Notes under the pieces: generated by a model
Databases searched by the model: none
What the model saw: only the letters and a program-made list of their open reading frames with translations
Told to the model about the DNA's origin: nothing
Shown: in pieces, positions 10,401 through 17,179 of the stretch
Layout: the number at the start of each line of letters is the position of its first letter
How positions within the stretch are numbered: position 1 is the first letter of the stretch
DNA from: a virus
Strand: one strand, 5' to 3'
DNA length: 21,604 nt
Virus record (IMG/VR): IMGVR_UViG_3300045417_000489
Location: 1-21,604 of that record
Translations under genes and position numbers: made by a program

Positions 10401-11652
10401 GACCCTTTAATATACCCTCTCCTAGTCTACCTCCAATACTTTCACTATCTTGACTATTTATAAATTCTAAAACTTTATTAACGCTTTTTAAAACATTCTC
10501 TATAGCTGGTTGAAAAGCTCCAGAGCCTATTGTAGCACTAAGTTGTGCAGTATTTGCTATAGTTCTATTAAATAAAGCAGCGATAGTTTCGTTTAAAGTT
10601 TCATTTCTTCTAATAGCTTCATCCGTAGAAGACGTAGAAGTTTTTAGAGCTCTATCATATATAGAATATTCTTTACCTAGATCTCCTAAAGCAGCCTTTA
10701 GGACGTTAATTTGGAAAACCCCTCCAACACTTTCAGCAACTTGTGCTCTTTGAGAGTCTCCAAGAGTATCAAATGTTGTGCCTAATTCTTTTAATATTTG
10801 TAGTGCCGGTAAAGTGTTTCCTTCTAAATCTCTTACTGTTACTCCTAAAGATTGAAGTTGATCTAAGACTTCTGTTCTTTGTATTCTTGTAAAGATAGTT
10901 TTTAAAGAATTTCCAATAACTGCACCACCTCTAGCAGTAGTTTGCTGTACGCTAGTAACAATGGCTAATAATTCATCAAAATCAACATTAACATCTTGAG
11001 CCGAACTTCCTACTCGTTTAATTGCTTCTGCAAGGTCCGCAGAACTTACGGCAAATGCAGCATCAACATTAGCTAATTTATTAATAATAGCAGTCGAATC
11101 TAAAGCTGATTTATTAAAGCTATTTATCGTCGCAGTCAAAGCTTCTACTGCACTTACAGTATCTAAACCGCTAAGACGAGTTAATATAAGAGCATCTCTA
11201 GTTCTTTTTAATGTTTCTTCTGCGCCAAGACCTTGACGCGCAAGCTCTGTCGCAGCTTCTGCTACAGAACGAAATGATTGGCCAGTATCTTTAGCTATAT
11301 TAAATACTTCTGCACCGAATTTAGCTAGACCTTGGGTAGTCGTATTTAATATAACATTAATATCTGTGAGTGATTTTTGAACATCTACAGTTGTTCTAAT
11401 TAAATCTGTAAAGGCTTTTTGCACAGTATAAATTAGACCTGCGCTTGCTCCGAATGCAATAACGCGCGCATTTGATGCGTCTAACGATTTTTGAAACTCA
11501 TTTGCAGCACCAGTAATTCTACCTAAAGGCTGAGTAAAATTCTTTTCGTTTAATCCTTTAAATTTAAAATCACGAGATAACGCGCTTTGTATATCTCTTT
11601 CGAGTTGTCTCGTGTCTGCGCCTACTGAAATTGTAGCCGAAGTCCTAGCCAT
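4465..11652 (-). CDS. Tail tape measure protein (2395 residues)
   Basis: It sets tail length and fills the tail tube. Residues ~1-400 resemble the TP901/PhageMin_Tail type of tape measure core, with Ala/Leu-rich helices around 110-180 and 250-330. Membrane-like hydrophobic segments lie near 425-445 and 1175-1210. G[FY]IPN[FY] motifs occur near residues 540, 622, 898 and 975. Long charged helices follow, including ~2167-2230. The C-terminal third holds a Gly-rich stretch and two related modules, near 2050-2130 and 2240-2305, of the form DxVPAMLxxGEYVxxKSAVxxYG. It ends in a basic tail with RPGGLL. The ATG is preceded by AAAGGAAC and AAGGT. At the known ~1.5 angstrom per residue the tail would be about 0.36 micrometre long. 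The gene follows the chaperone-position genes, as usual, but tip genes do not follow on the same strand. Confidence 0.95.
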   Translation of the reverse strand: MARTSATISVGADTRQLERDIQSALSRDFKFKGLNEKNFTQPLGRITGAANEFQKSLDASNARVIAFGASAGLIYTVQKAFTDLIRTTVDVQKSLTDINVILNTTTQGLAKFGAEVFNIAKDTGQSFRSVAEAATELARQGLGAEETLKRTRDALILTRLSGLDTVSAVEALTATINSFNKSALDSTAIINKLANVDAAFAVSSADLAEAIKRVGSSAQDVNVDFDELLAIVTSVQQTTARGGAVIGNSLKTIFTRIQRTEVLDQLQSLGVTVRDLEGNTLPALQILKELGTTFDTLGDSQRAQVAESVGGVFQINVLKAALGDLGKEYSIYDRALKTSTSSTDEAIRRNETLNETIAALFNRTIANTAQLSATIGSGAFQPAIENVLKSVNKVLEFINSQDSESIGGRLGEGILKGLSTFISGPGIVLISAVIGKLGLDLSKFAASGAKALLGINQQAEARAQLQIKINQVLSQEPQLLAAINAKQVTVLSVENQILRILKEQNALRTQAAALSSTIGGSLVTRGVGVKGGQITTKSSGFIPNYALSEVYGALTGGYKPGKIKEMNISGEGRVIYNSAEKVKKFAGMNQPAIMPPQNSKAGKNYKDNFIKKNGFDPYASNGYIPNFITNAFSENVSVSEARQQYRFRRLINQEYQPLRGEEAERAMLRSNESLFRNRTLVLEGGQVFVKSGARGLITQQLREKEKLTAGARGEKEGSKLKKNYVLVYPSTAGGPSMLAGGNTKNDGSYRFSAYPFPGGDAAVPDQLYKDATNSLIQNAKNYISSVSTRPQLVQSANFENYVRGNLSRSAIEATVGQIFESAIKASLNRISTSEINTFDLNKNELYVLSKRFKNTEELGRFTFGDLKNSLSEGNLDSFAEKIARTEGRGVPKKRNKSKGFIPNFTAFGEAIKREVSAGIPMSKVRIGQDNRLMSSYNPLGVGVYNTEDEPNGIKQGISAQKNINEAKKAGMYSEGYIPNFAPPFMQINPAMFASMTGAGASQQAALQYQKTFLADAKKEFRGIVDQLRNQQISLRNANKQVDALALKYNLTNQSATNMNRSLQGVANATRSFNQNVSNLERSAGGFLGLGIGGGRQLRELERIRDTTTGARAQRASEALSRVQQARQVAGGTLQSAGIGLSIGAPIIAQTIAASRPGDKNAQAAAEGLGTFASFAGAGALFGPWGIAIGAATGAVLGFKKSLEILNDKTGEFAKQAAASLNNLSRFNENVQGFLTSREQIRGLQTGEIKGTNKDLQRAEKESRASLGRILNDVGPELRDQIINAIESGDEERLREALGKASTIKESAKSIDEFTLKIAQLKKDGNLKDTFDENITAFGMLRTRSGETFAELFSNNEKLIGSLSGYANAVELVSFTTSKGMKDLEKSLADGLPFGELPDPFGFTNLTNIQNGPKSVMETGMLPFSQEQIDEKIKQMDIAYAEAIARSSQGFGGVFEKYKVPKNYGKLSQGEKESFAVQKISSDLAAESLKNFNAELDNFVGGLVTAGEITEKNSEGIKKSIKNILEGEGDPKEKVNKIIEKFKELGGSIELAGRAMDNAAKGIFSFTKLSRNLTELFAQGDGTEEGDAKAKARRLAGAEILKQANFAELFKDPELMTQYSPKTILENLTKSAATKIAEGTQEDSKRIGLMTEFSNEIKIASDMLAKEGKLTDEQLAKLSVGLDKAGQKASFSGENLKFLEASISDATLKQEAINKYKAIEADLTQKLNGNVNLLIPALSSAAKSLSIIQQARRGEIFLEEKNSQLIGDSIDSIRSNRFEGLDIEELTRKSASDYRKEIAGSTLQGINSINENTLDDQTKTLAKERLKALEQEQLNLIKSQGSLSVRQVSEFQSKLKALTASNSSLKNGFDTLNTSILDSTLQQDAANKLEIIRANLEKKYGDNLVKLDFATQAAAENLSLLAQSAEGSIFSDELLSGRQAIREKNIKLGNTQPMDFVDAFTDTFDYNTSTLFRDVQLGAIDTARTIKSEFGSAFLDFTNGTATAEEAFNRFALNILDKIQQIALEASINLAFGKFFGSTSNLFGFGGGGGGFGSLFGFNKGGLVKGYSSGGTVTGGSGTKDDVPAMLTNGEYVVKKSAVNKYGSGFLSMLNNQAIEKFQTGGELQTTFQNAYLYNDQFRPTGGGEAIDSRLSLQAITDEANPMNKIRAEREVDLLNYIKYVDDINLQNAEDYERYLERQAQRLRDEAERLKMEQQRRAEMQNAYNKAQKQRQQGSWWKFGFGLGGFGLSFLKDGGYIKKYAQGGLSEDNVPAMLMDGEYVMRKSAVNLYGKDFFNKLNNGRIKKFAEGGEIGYGSNSSDSMTGGDSYSTNNVNVTVNVTKEGGASESSDEEGEGEDRDSTEKERRRTKLLAEKVKVQVLKVITEQQRPGGLLYRSR

Positions 11653-11672
11653 ACCTTGTTCCTTTGCTACTA

Positions 11673-11686
11673 TAAATTACACAAAA
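11673..11686 (-). promoter_or_regulatory. Recurrent intergenic element upstream of the tape measure gene (site 1)
   Basis: The minus strand reads TTTTGTGTAATTTA, 20 bases before the tape measure ATG, in the 58-bp gap after the 337-residue gene. The identical 14-mer lies at 14028-14041. Shorter versions lie at 17694-17703 and 15262-15268, each in a gap before a minus-strand gene. A phage promoter or a transcript processing site would fit. The TGTAAT core resembles a sigma-70 -10 box only imperfectly. Confidence 0.35.
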
Positions 11687-11710
11687 TATACTTAATTATG
11701 ATAATTTAAC

Positions 11711-12724
11711 TTATTTAACTCCATGTAATTTCATCAGGTCTTCCATGCCTAAAACTCCACCTTTTTTTAAAGCTTCTTGATGTAAACTTACACCTTTTTG
11801 ATTTTTGTTTATTTTTTCAAGATCTTCTTTGCTTGCGCCAATGATAGAAGTACCTACGGCGCCTTCGCTCTTTTTATTTTCTTTTGAGCCGTTTTTGTCT
11901 AAAACTTCTTCTAAATTTCTTGAACTTTCTAACCAGTCAATTAATTTATCTGGATCTTCGTATAAGTCGTCAGAAGGTTTATTCTTTGCCTCAGTTATAA
12001 TACTCTTAAAATATCTTGCATATCCAAATACCTCAACTTGATAAAAAGTAAGATGCATAATTGGTTTACCATAAAAATAATAAGGATTATCTTCGCTAAT
12101 ATTAAAAAGATTTAAATAAAAAGAAGACAACGCTATCTTCTTAAGGTTTTTATCAAAAAAATCTTCGTTAAATTCATTGTATATTTTTAATATATTTAAA
12201 ATATCTTGATCTTCTAATTCGTCAAATTCGTTTTCAGAAAAATATTTACTTTTTAAATCTTCATCTTTATATAATGAATTTTTCATATAATATTCATTTA
12301 TTTTCTTATTAGCATAGTCCTCTGCCGTAAATCCAATTAGCTCTTTCTTTTCTGATTTTAATTTATTTAATTTTAAATTTTCTTCATTAATTTGAATATT
12401 TATGGATTTAATTTCTTCGCTTCTGAACAATTTTGATTTTGTAGTTTTTAAATTAGATATATAAAAACCTATTTTATCTATTTCTTTATTTTTTTCTTCT
12501 GACCATAGTTTTTCTTTAATGATATATTTATCTTGATCCTCTAGAGTTGGAAGTCCTCTTTGGATTGCTTTATTCTTAAATTCTTCTTTTCTATGATCAG
12601 CTTCGCCAGAATCAAAACTTGTTTGATGTTTTATGAATATTTTATCTTTACGAAACGCCCTAATAGAATATCCTCTAAGGATATCTATAAAAATTAACTT
12701 CAACTTATTCTTGTCATGAATCAA
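11711..12724 (-). CDS. Protein in the tail assembly chaperone position (337 residues)
   Basis: The gene sits between the 259-residue protein and the tape measure gene, where siphophages carry tail assembly chaperones (lambda G and T). The protein is highly charged. Lys/Glu-rich helices at ~60-150 look like coiled coil, followed by an Asp/Glu-rich helical region and a Tyr/Phe-rich patch near 215-240. I know of no domain. The start is a TTG sharing TTGA with the upstream stop codon, with no Shine-Dalgarno site and no in-frame ATG until about residue 145, so translation must be coupled to the gene above or reached by frameshifting. The frame is -1 relative to the upstream gene, as in G/GT pairs, but it is open for only five codons before the TTG and no classical slippery heptamer is present there. 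The chaperone role is inferred from position. Confidence 0.7.
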   Translation of the reverse strand: MIHDKNKLKLIFIDILRGYSIRAFRKDKIFIKHQTSFDSGEADHRKEEFKNKAIQRGLPTLEDQDKYIIKEKLWSEEKNKEIDKIGFYISNLKTTKSKLFRSEEIKSINIQINEENLKLNKLKSEKKELIGFTAEDYANKKINEYYMKNSLYKDEDLKSKYFSENEFDELEDQDILNILKIYNEFNEDFFDKNLKKIALSSFYLNLFNISEDNPYYFYGKPIMHLTFYQVEVFGYARYFKSIITEAKNKPSDDLYEDPDKLIDWLESSRNLEEVLDKNGSKENKKSEGAVGTSIIGASKEDLEKINKNQKGVSLHQEALKKGGVLGMEDLMKLHGVK

Positions 12725-13500
12725 GTTGTGGCTTTCGCTTTATCATTTTTATATTCATCAGAATCAATTAGTTTAACTAATTTTTCAAATTCTTCTTGAG
12801 AAGAAGCTCTTCCTGTATACCAAAAACTTATTAAGTATACAAATTTTGATAGAGCTCTTCTTTCCCAAGAATCTTCGCTCTTTTCTTCTACTAAATCATA
12901 TGCTTCTAATTTTTCTTCATAAGATGATCCTTTGAATAAATCTTGAAATTTTCCTTCATCATCTTGTAACTGGCTTAATTGCAAAACCCACCACATAATA
13001 GTTTTATTTCTGGCTCTATTTTCCGCAGTTTGCTCAAATAGACTTGCTTGAGCAAATTCATAGTCTTGCAATTTTTCTCTTGTTTCCGCGATTTCTTTTA
13101 TAATTCTTTTGTATTCATTTTTTTCAGTTTCGCTTCTATTCTTTTCTTCTTTTAAAGAAACTTTTTGAAATTCTGTTTGTAGTTCAAAAAGTTTAATGTA
13201 TAATTTTGTGTATTCTTCTTTATCAGAATCACTAAATACTCCGCCATCATTGCTAAATCTTTTAGCTAAGAGCGCCCTTGTTAAAAGACCAGCTTTAATA
13301 CCTTCTGAAAGACGAACTCCGAAAAATAGCTCTGCTTCATCAAAAAGACCTCTACTAGGTTTCTTAATTGATAGCTTTATTGGAACATTAACTTTTGCTT
13401 TAGAAGTAACTTTGACTTCTTCGCCTTTTTCGTTTGTAGAAACATCTACTTTTTCGACTTCTTTTTCTTGATTAATAGTAAATTCATACATTGTTTTCAT
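12721..13500 (-). CDS. Protein in the tail assembly chaperone position (259 residues)
   Basis: The N-terminus carries a short Val/Thr-rich segment with Lys-Val repeats, then a P-S-R-G-L-F-D-E-A-E-L-F-F-G block followed by I-K-A-G-L-L-T-R-A-L-L-A-K-R. A charged helical middle comes next, then a Trp-rich stretch (I-M-W-W-V-L-Q-L-S-Q-L) and a C-terminal W-Y-T-G-R. This architecture is common in large-phage proteins at the tail chaperone position, but I do not recognise a named domain. I chose the ATG at 13500 because GGAG lies six bases upstream (13510-13507). Earlier starts at 13521 (TTG) and 13512 (ATG) would lengthen the 17-bp overlap with the upstream gene. It ends in TTGA, shared with the next gene's TTG start. 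The function is inferred from position, directly upstream of the presumed partner and the tape measure gene. Confidence 0.75.
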   Translation of the reverse strand: MKTMYEFTINQEKEVEKVDVSTNEKGEEVKVTSKAKVNVPIKLSIKKPSRGLFDEAELFFGVRLSEGIKAGLLTRALLAKRFSNDGGVFSDSDKEEYTKLYIKLFELQTEFQKVSLKEEKNRSETEKNEYKRIIKEIAETREKLQDYEFAQASLFEQTAENRARNKTIMWWVLQLSQLQDDEGKFQDLFKGSSYEEKLEAYDLVEEKSEDSWERRALSKFVYLISFWYTGRASSQEEFEKLVKLIDSDEYKNDKAKATT

Positions 13501-13771
13501 ATTTTTCTCCATTGTTTTCAACTATTTGATTAAGGTATTTTTTTATTTTACCATAATAGACTACGCCACCAATTGTTTTGATAAATTGGCGTTTTTTATT
13601 TTCATCCCAGTTTTTATAATTTTTAATAAAATTAGGATTTTTAAATATCATTAAGCTGGGTTTTAAAATACCAAAATTGTCTTTCAAACTTTTCTGTATA
13701 CTTTGCATAGAAAGATTTCCTTCTATTATCTTATCTATCGGAAAATTATAATTTATTTTTTTATGTCTCAT
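13484..13771 (-). CDS. Small hypothetical protein (95 residues)
   Basis: This is an unrecognised basic protein, rich in Lys, Asn, Ile and Tyr, with no signal peptide, membrane segment or motif that I can name. It starts at an ATGA overlap with the preceding 74-residue gene, and its end overlaps the next gene, so it is translated as part of the same tight cluster. It lies between the tail tube and tape measure genes, suggesting a tail assembly or minor tail role, but nothing in the sequence fixes this. The dense overlaps on both sides argue that it is a real gene. Confidence 0.65.
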   Translation of the reverse strand: MRHKKINYNFPIDKIIEGNLSMQSIQKSLKDNFGILKPSLMIFKNPNFIKNYKNWDENKKRQFIKTIGGVVYYGKIKKYLNQIVENNGEKYENNV

Positions 13772-13992
13772 TTTATTGATATATTTAATTTGCTGAAACT
13801 TTCTTCTATCTCTCTGATAGCGTCATTTGCATTATCGAGAATTCTTTTGCGTATTTTTTGATAAGTTTCATCATTTATATTATAACCTGAATCACCTAGA
13901 TCTTCAAGTATAAAAAAGAAATTTTTATATATATTTGTAATTTTTCTCTTTATCTGAAAAAGAGTAATATCTTTTATAGGATCATTTTCCAT
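13768..13992 (-). CDS. Small hypothetical protein (74 residues)
   Basis: This is an unrecognised, probably all-helical protein with a charged, amphipathic C-terminal half. It is the first gene after the terminator that follows the tail tube gene, and it begins the four-gene overlapping cluster leading to the tape measure gene. AAAGG lies about nine bases before the ATG, and a copy of the recurrent GTGTAATTTA element lies further upstream at 14028-14041, so transcription may restart here. It ends in an ATGA overlap with the 95-residue gene. The function is unknown. Confidence 0.65.
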   Translation of the reverse strand: MENDPIKDITLFQIKRKITNIYKNFFFILEDLGDSGYNINDETYQKIRKRILDNANDAIREIEESFSKLNISIK

Positions 13993-14027
13993 AATCTTTT
14001 ACCTTTATTTTAACCTTTAACCTAAAC

Positions 14028-14041
14028 TAAATTACACAAAA
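14028..14041 (-). promoter_or_regulatory. Recurrent intergenic element upstream of the 74-residue gene (site 2)
   Basis: The minus strand reads TTTTGTGTAATTTA, identical over 14 bases to site 1 upstream of the tape measure gene. It lies directly after the terminator hairpin of the tail tube gene and about 35 bases before the next ATG. A restart promoter for the chaperone/tape-measure genes would make sense here. Confidence 0.35.
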
Positions 14042-14071
14042 AATAACCCCCGCGAGAAGCGAGGGTTATTT
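14035..14071 (-). terminator. Rho-independent terminator after the tail tube gene
   Basis: The arms at 14041-14053 and 14059-14071 pair over 13 bp (one G-U pair on the minus strand) around a five-base loop. In the minus direction the stem is followed by a run of six T. It begins 22 bp after the tail tube stop codon, so it probably ends or weakens the message there, giving abundant tube protein and less of the downstream genes. The plus strand would also give a hairpin followed by several T. Confidence 0.85.
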
Positions 14072-14093
14072 TATAATTTTATTTAATTATTTA

Positions 14094-15239
14094 TTAGAAC
14101 TGACCGTTAATAAATAATCCATTATTCGTATCTTGAGGACCACCAACTTGAGTACTAAACGTTAACGTTACAGTCTTGTTGGCTCCGATATCAGAGCTAA
14201 ATTCTTGACTATCTAATTTAGCGCCTTTAAGTTTGAATTGAGCCATAGTCAAATTAGCGTCTGTTGGGCTTTTGATTGTTATTGATGGACTGTAAGTTGT
14301 AGAATCGTCTTCAACTAGACTTGCAAGATTTCCAGTTTCCATATCTGTTACTTGAGCGTCTATGCTTAATGTAATAGTTAATGGGAAATCAATTTCTCTT
14401 GCAAAAGCGAACTTATTTCCAAGTTTTTCAATTGGAGTACGAGCAAGGTCAAAGCTTAATGTATAACTTTGAATGTTGATTTTATCTACTTTTGCTCCAC
14501 CAGCAGAAGTATTACTTAAACTTAATGTAATATCTCCTGGGCGAAGAGCACTGATTGCATTTCCACTTCCAATTCCAACATTTTTTACAGCTTGTGGAAG
14601 TTGATAAAAGTGAGAAAGAGTTTTGCCGTCAGTTGGGTTTACAGCTGGTACATAATTACCACTAATACCATTTTGGAAATTCATATTTAAACCTTCTACA
14701 TTAATAGTGGTTGTTGGGAAATTACCAACAGAAGCTTCTGTTGAATAGGAAGTTATGAATCCATTACCAATTCCAATGACTCCGTTAACATTGCCAGTAT
14801 CAGAAAATCCTACTGCGTCATTGCCTTCTGGAGTTGTGCGGATAAAGTAATTTCTTTCATCAGTTGTTTTATTTAAGAATCCAGAGATTGCAGAAACATC
14901 AGAATCTGCATTGCCAGAAACAACTGTGAATCCAAGAATATTTTCATTTGCAAGATTAGCATTAATATAACTAAAATCTAGGGCAACAGTTGGGTTTGTT
15001 AAAATTACGCGATCAATTGCTGCGAGTTGACCAAATTGATTTACGTCTGTGCGCTCTACAGTAAAGCTATAGTTAGCAGTTTGAATCCTTTGAAGTTGTT
15101 TGACTAGGTTAAGGCTTGAATTTGGTGAATTTGAATCGCCACCAATTCCAAGCGTTAAAGTTCCATAATGAAATCCCGTGGCTGGCGCGGGTCCAGCATA
15201 AAGCGCTTCAGATTGATAAATTATTCTATTTCTAGGCAT
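14094..15239 (-). CDS. Major tail (tube) protein
   Basis: This is the probable building block of the tail tube. The 381-residue protein is rich in Ser, Thr, Asn, Gly and Val and looks beta-stranded throughout. The middle has Gly-rich stretches. The C-terminus has alternating beta segments with L-K-G-A-K-L-D-S followed by V-T-L-T-F-S-T-Q-V-G-G, and ends G-L-F-I-N-G. This style is typical of siphophage tube proteins that I know. The position fits: after the connector/neck genes, before the chaperone-position genes and the tape measure gene. A strong terminator directly downstream fits a highly made structural protein. The ATG has GGAG six bases upstream. At 381 residues it is longer than lambda gpV, so it may carry an extra surface domain. 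I see no distinct Ig-like domain. Confidence 0.78.
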   Translation of the reverse strand: MPRNRIIYQSEALYAGPAPATGFHYGTLTLGIGGDSNSPNSSLNLVKQLQRIQTANYSFTVERTDVNQFGQLAAIDRVILTNPTVALDFSYINANLANENILGFTVVSGNADSDVSAISGFLNKTTDERNYFIRTTPEGNDAVGFSDTGNVNGVIGIGNGFITSYSTEASVGNFPTTTINVEGLNMNFQNGISGNYVPAVNPTDGKTLSHFYQLPQAVKNVGIGSGNAISALRPGDITLSLSNTSAGGAKVDKINIQSYTLSFDLARTPIEKLGNKFAFAREIDFPLTITLSIDAQVTDMETGNLASLVEDDSTTYSPSITIKSPTDANLTMAQFKLKGAKLDSQEFSSDIGANKTVTLTFSTQVGGPQDTNNGLFINGQF

Positions 15240-15261
15240 ATTAAATTCTCCATTTATCTTT

Positions 15262-15268
15262 ATTACAC
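15262..15268 (-). promoter_or_regulatory. Partial copy of the recurrent intergenic element upstream of the tail tube gene (site 4)
   Basis: The minus strand reads GGTGTAATAAAG, sharing the GTGTAAT core with sites 1-3, 20 bases before a GGAG-led ATG. It is in the 54-bp gap between the 287-residue gene and the tube gene. This is the weakest of the four copies. Confidence 0.25.
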
Positions 15269-15293
15269 CTTATTTTTATATTTTTCCATCTTT

Positions 15294-16157
15294 TTATTGG
15301 TTTGGATATCTATTTTGACTTAATTCAAAATCTATAAATGCAGTAAATAAGTTAGGGTTTAATTTACTGTAATTATTACTTAATCTGTTATCTATTTTAG
15401 ATATGCTAACATTATCTATATATAAATACTCATAATCTGGCTGTTTACTAGAAATTAATTCTTGATAATTAAAACAATGACCCGTACAGCTGCCAAGCAT
15501 ATTAAACGGCATTTCATTATCATATATTAAGGGTATTAGGCTTCTAGAAGCATCTCTAAATATGCTAGTCACAGCATCTAATTTAAATATATTATCAGAT
15601 AATACTATTGCTCTTACATTAATATTCGTTTTATCTAAACCGCCAAAAGCTAAGGGTTCGTTTGCTCCACCTTGATATTTTAAATATACAACGGGATAAG
15701 TCTCGACATTTGGAGCTAAACCAGTAGGATTTTGATATGTCTGAGGTTTTAGTTGAAACTGGGTTTCGAATAATAAATCTTCTTCTGTTTCGCTGGTTAG
15801 ATATACATTAAAATCTTTTACTGCATAATTACCGCTAATAGAATTTGGTGCATCAGCTATTGGCTGACTAAAATATAATTGACCTTGACTCGCATTAATT
15901 CCACTTAAATAATTTTGTCCTACTTCAGTAAAAATATTATTAATATATACTCCACTAATAATATTTGCATTTGGCACAGACTCATCAATTACCATCTGTT
16001 TAAATGGTGCGCCATATGTATAATAACCATAGTATCTTGTTTCTATTGGCCAAAAATTACTTGAATGATTTGTGAAAGCTTCTCCTTTAGTAAGTAATTT
16101 ATTATCAAACCAAAACAGCATACTGGTCATTGCAATATTATTAAATTGGGCTTTCAT
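15294..16157 (-). CDS. Structural protein in the tail terminator position (287 residues)
   Basis: I do not recognise the family with certainty. The protein is aromatic-rich (many Tyr, Phe, Asn) and looks beta-rich, with a C-T-G-H-C-F motif near residue 225 containing a spaced Cys pair. It begins 1 bp after the neck-type gene and has GGGAG upstream of the ATG. It lies between the neck gene and the tail tube gene, the slot usually filled by the tail terminator (lambda gpU, SPP1 gp17). It is about twice the normal terminator length, so it may be a fusion, a different neck protein, or a terminator with an added domain. The structural role is well supported by context; the specific role is inference. 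Confidence 0.72.
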   Translation of the reverse strand: MKAQFNNIAMTSMLFWFDNKLLTKGEAFTNHSSNFWPIETRYYGYYTYGAPFKQMVIDESVPNANIISGVYINNIFTEVGQNYLSGINASQGQLYFSQPIADAPNSISGNYAVKDFNVYLTSETEEDLLFETQFQLKPQTYQNPTGLAPNVETYPVVYLKYQGGANEPLAFGGLDKTNINVRAIVLSDNIFKLDAVTSIFRDASRSLIPLIYDNEMPFNMLGSCTGHCFNYQELISSKQPDYEYLYIDNVSISKIDNRLSNNYSKLNPNLFTAFIDFELSQNRYPNQ

Positions 16158-16158
16158 T

Positions 16159-16740
16159 TTATTTAAAACTCCCTATAAAATTTTTGTATAACAAACTAAA
16201 GTATTTTACTGGTTTATAAGATGCTCTCCTAACTTTATTCTGACTTTGTATGCCTCTTCCAGACCTACTCGAAGAAAACATAAGTCCATATAAATAATTA
16301 CTAAATCCAGATATACCTTTTTCTATACTCTTTAACCAGCTATTACCGCCCTCAAAGGGCATTGGTGTATAAGTTTGAAGTTCTTCTAAAGAAGGCGAAG
16401 AGACTTTAAAATTGAATACTCCATCTTTAAATTCGCCTTTTTCTATTCTTGTGTTTTTATCTATTAGATCTGTAAGATCTTCTATGGGTTTTTCGCCTTG
16501 ATTAAATCCTATAAAAGTATATAAATTTCCTTCTCCATTTAAAGTTCTTGAAATATTTTCAGAATCTGGTCCACCCATTAATTCTTGAGAAATTGGATGA
16601 TTATTTATGTTATTTAAATATTCTTTTTTTTGATCTTCTAGTATTTTATTAGCAATAATACTAGCTCCTTTTTCTAAAAATTTTGCTTTAGTTTTAGATA
16701 TTTCATTTTTAAGAATTGATCTGTTGATTTTACCAGCCAT
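16159..16740 (-). CDS. Neck / tail completion protein, HK97 gp10-like by position and motif
   Basis: The 193-residue protein starts with a Lys-rich helix. Next comes HPISQEL (residues ~48-54), then a GGPDSENIS turn and GNLYTFIGF at ~71-79. This helix, H-P-x-x-x-E, G-G-x-x-x-x-x-I-S, G-N-L-x-x-F-I-G-F pattern is one I associate with gp10-like neck proteins of uncultured large phages; I cannot run the comparison. The C-terminal third is basic (S-S-S-R-S-G-R-G), perhaps contacting the portal or DNA. GAGG precedes the ATG. The stop of the preceding gene overlaps the start by one base (TAATG), and the next gene begins 1 bp after its stop. It would join the stopper to the tail during assembly. Confidence 0.65.
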   Translation of the reverse strand: MAGKINRSILKNEISKTKAKFLEKGASIIANKILEDQKKEYLNNINNHPISQELMGGPDSENISRTLNGEGNLYTFIGFNQGEKPIEDLTDLIDKNTRIEKGEFKDGVFNFKVSSPSLEELQTYTPMPFEGGNSWLKSIEKGISGFSNYLYGLMFSSSRSGRGIQSQNKVRRASYKPVKYFSLLYKNFIGSFK

Positions 16741-17177
16741 TATTTTGTTTCCTCTAAATAATATTGATAGTAAGTATTATTCAAATATTTTCTTACTCCT
16801 GCTGTAGTAATTTTATTAAAAGTTTTACCGTCGAATTGAATATTTACTACTTTGCCTTGATCTATGTAATCTCTTGCATCTTGTTTAACTACTAAAGTGA
16901 CGATACCACGAGTGATTGATAATCTAACATCTGTTAATATATCTTCACTTTGTTTTTTGTTATAAGATATTCTACCTTTAAAAGTAGCTTGAACAGGAAT
17001 ATAATCATAGGCTTCTGGAACGGATTGAATATCATAACCAAACAATGGAGTCGTCGCGGGAGAGACGATAACTTTAATTGGTTCTTTATTAACCGTAAAC
17101 TCTCTAGAAAAGTAGTCGAAAAATTTATCGAATTCTTTAGAAAATTTATCTGCAACGTTAGGGTCTATAAAGCTCAT
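16740..17177 (-). CDS. Head-tail stopper / connector protein (SPP1 gp16-like)
   Basis: The 145-residue protein has a helical N-terminus and then a beta-rich body. The body contains a V-T-L-V-V-K-Q-D-A-R-D-Y-I-D-Q-G stretch and ends in N-T-Y-Y-Q-Y-Y-L-E-E-T, a pattern common in small stopper-type proteins that close the connector channel and accept the tail. It is the second gene of the connector-neck-tube series and starts 2 bp after the 169-residue gene. It overlaps the next gene by one base. No clear Shine-Dalgarno site is visible, so coupling is likely. The assignment rests on length, order and general fold impression. Confidence 0.55.
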   Translation of the reverse strand: MSFIDPNVADKFSKEFDKFFDYFSREFTVNKEPIKVIVSPATTPLFGYDIQSVPEAYDYIPVQATFKGRISYNKKQSEDILTDVRLSITRGIVTLVVKQDARDYIDQGKVVNIQFDGKTFNKITTAGVRKYLNNTYYQYYLEETK

Positions 17178-17179
17178 TT

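Noticed and set aside
12721-12760. Programmed -1 frameshift joining the two chaperone-position genes
   Set aside because: The -1 frame has several stops just before the junction and only GCGAAAG-type sequence remains, which does not fit the X XXY YYZ pattern in frame.
12721-13521. Start of the chaperone-position gene at the TTG at 13521
   Set aside because: The ATG at 13500 has an ideal GGAG six bases upstream, while the TTG has none and makes a longer overlap.
16344-16357. GCCCTCAAAGGGC hairpin as a terminator
   Set aside because: The stem is short, it lies inside the neck-type gene and no T run follows in either direction.
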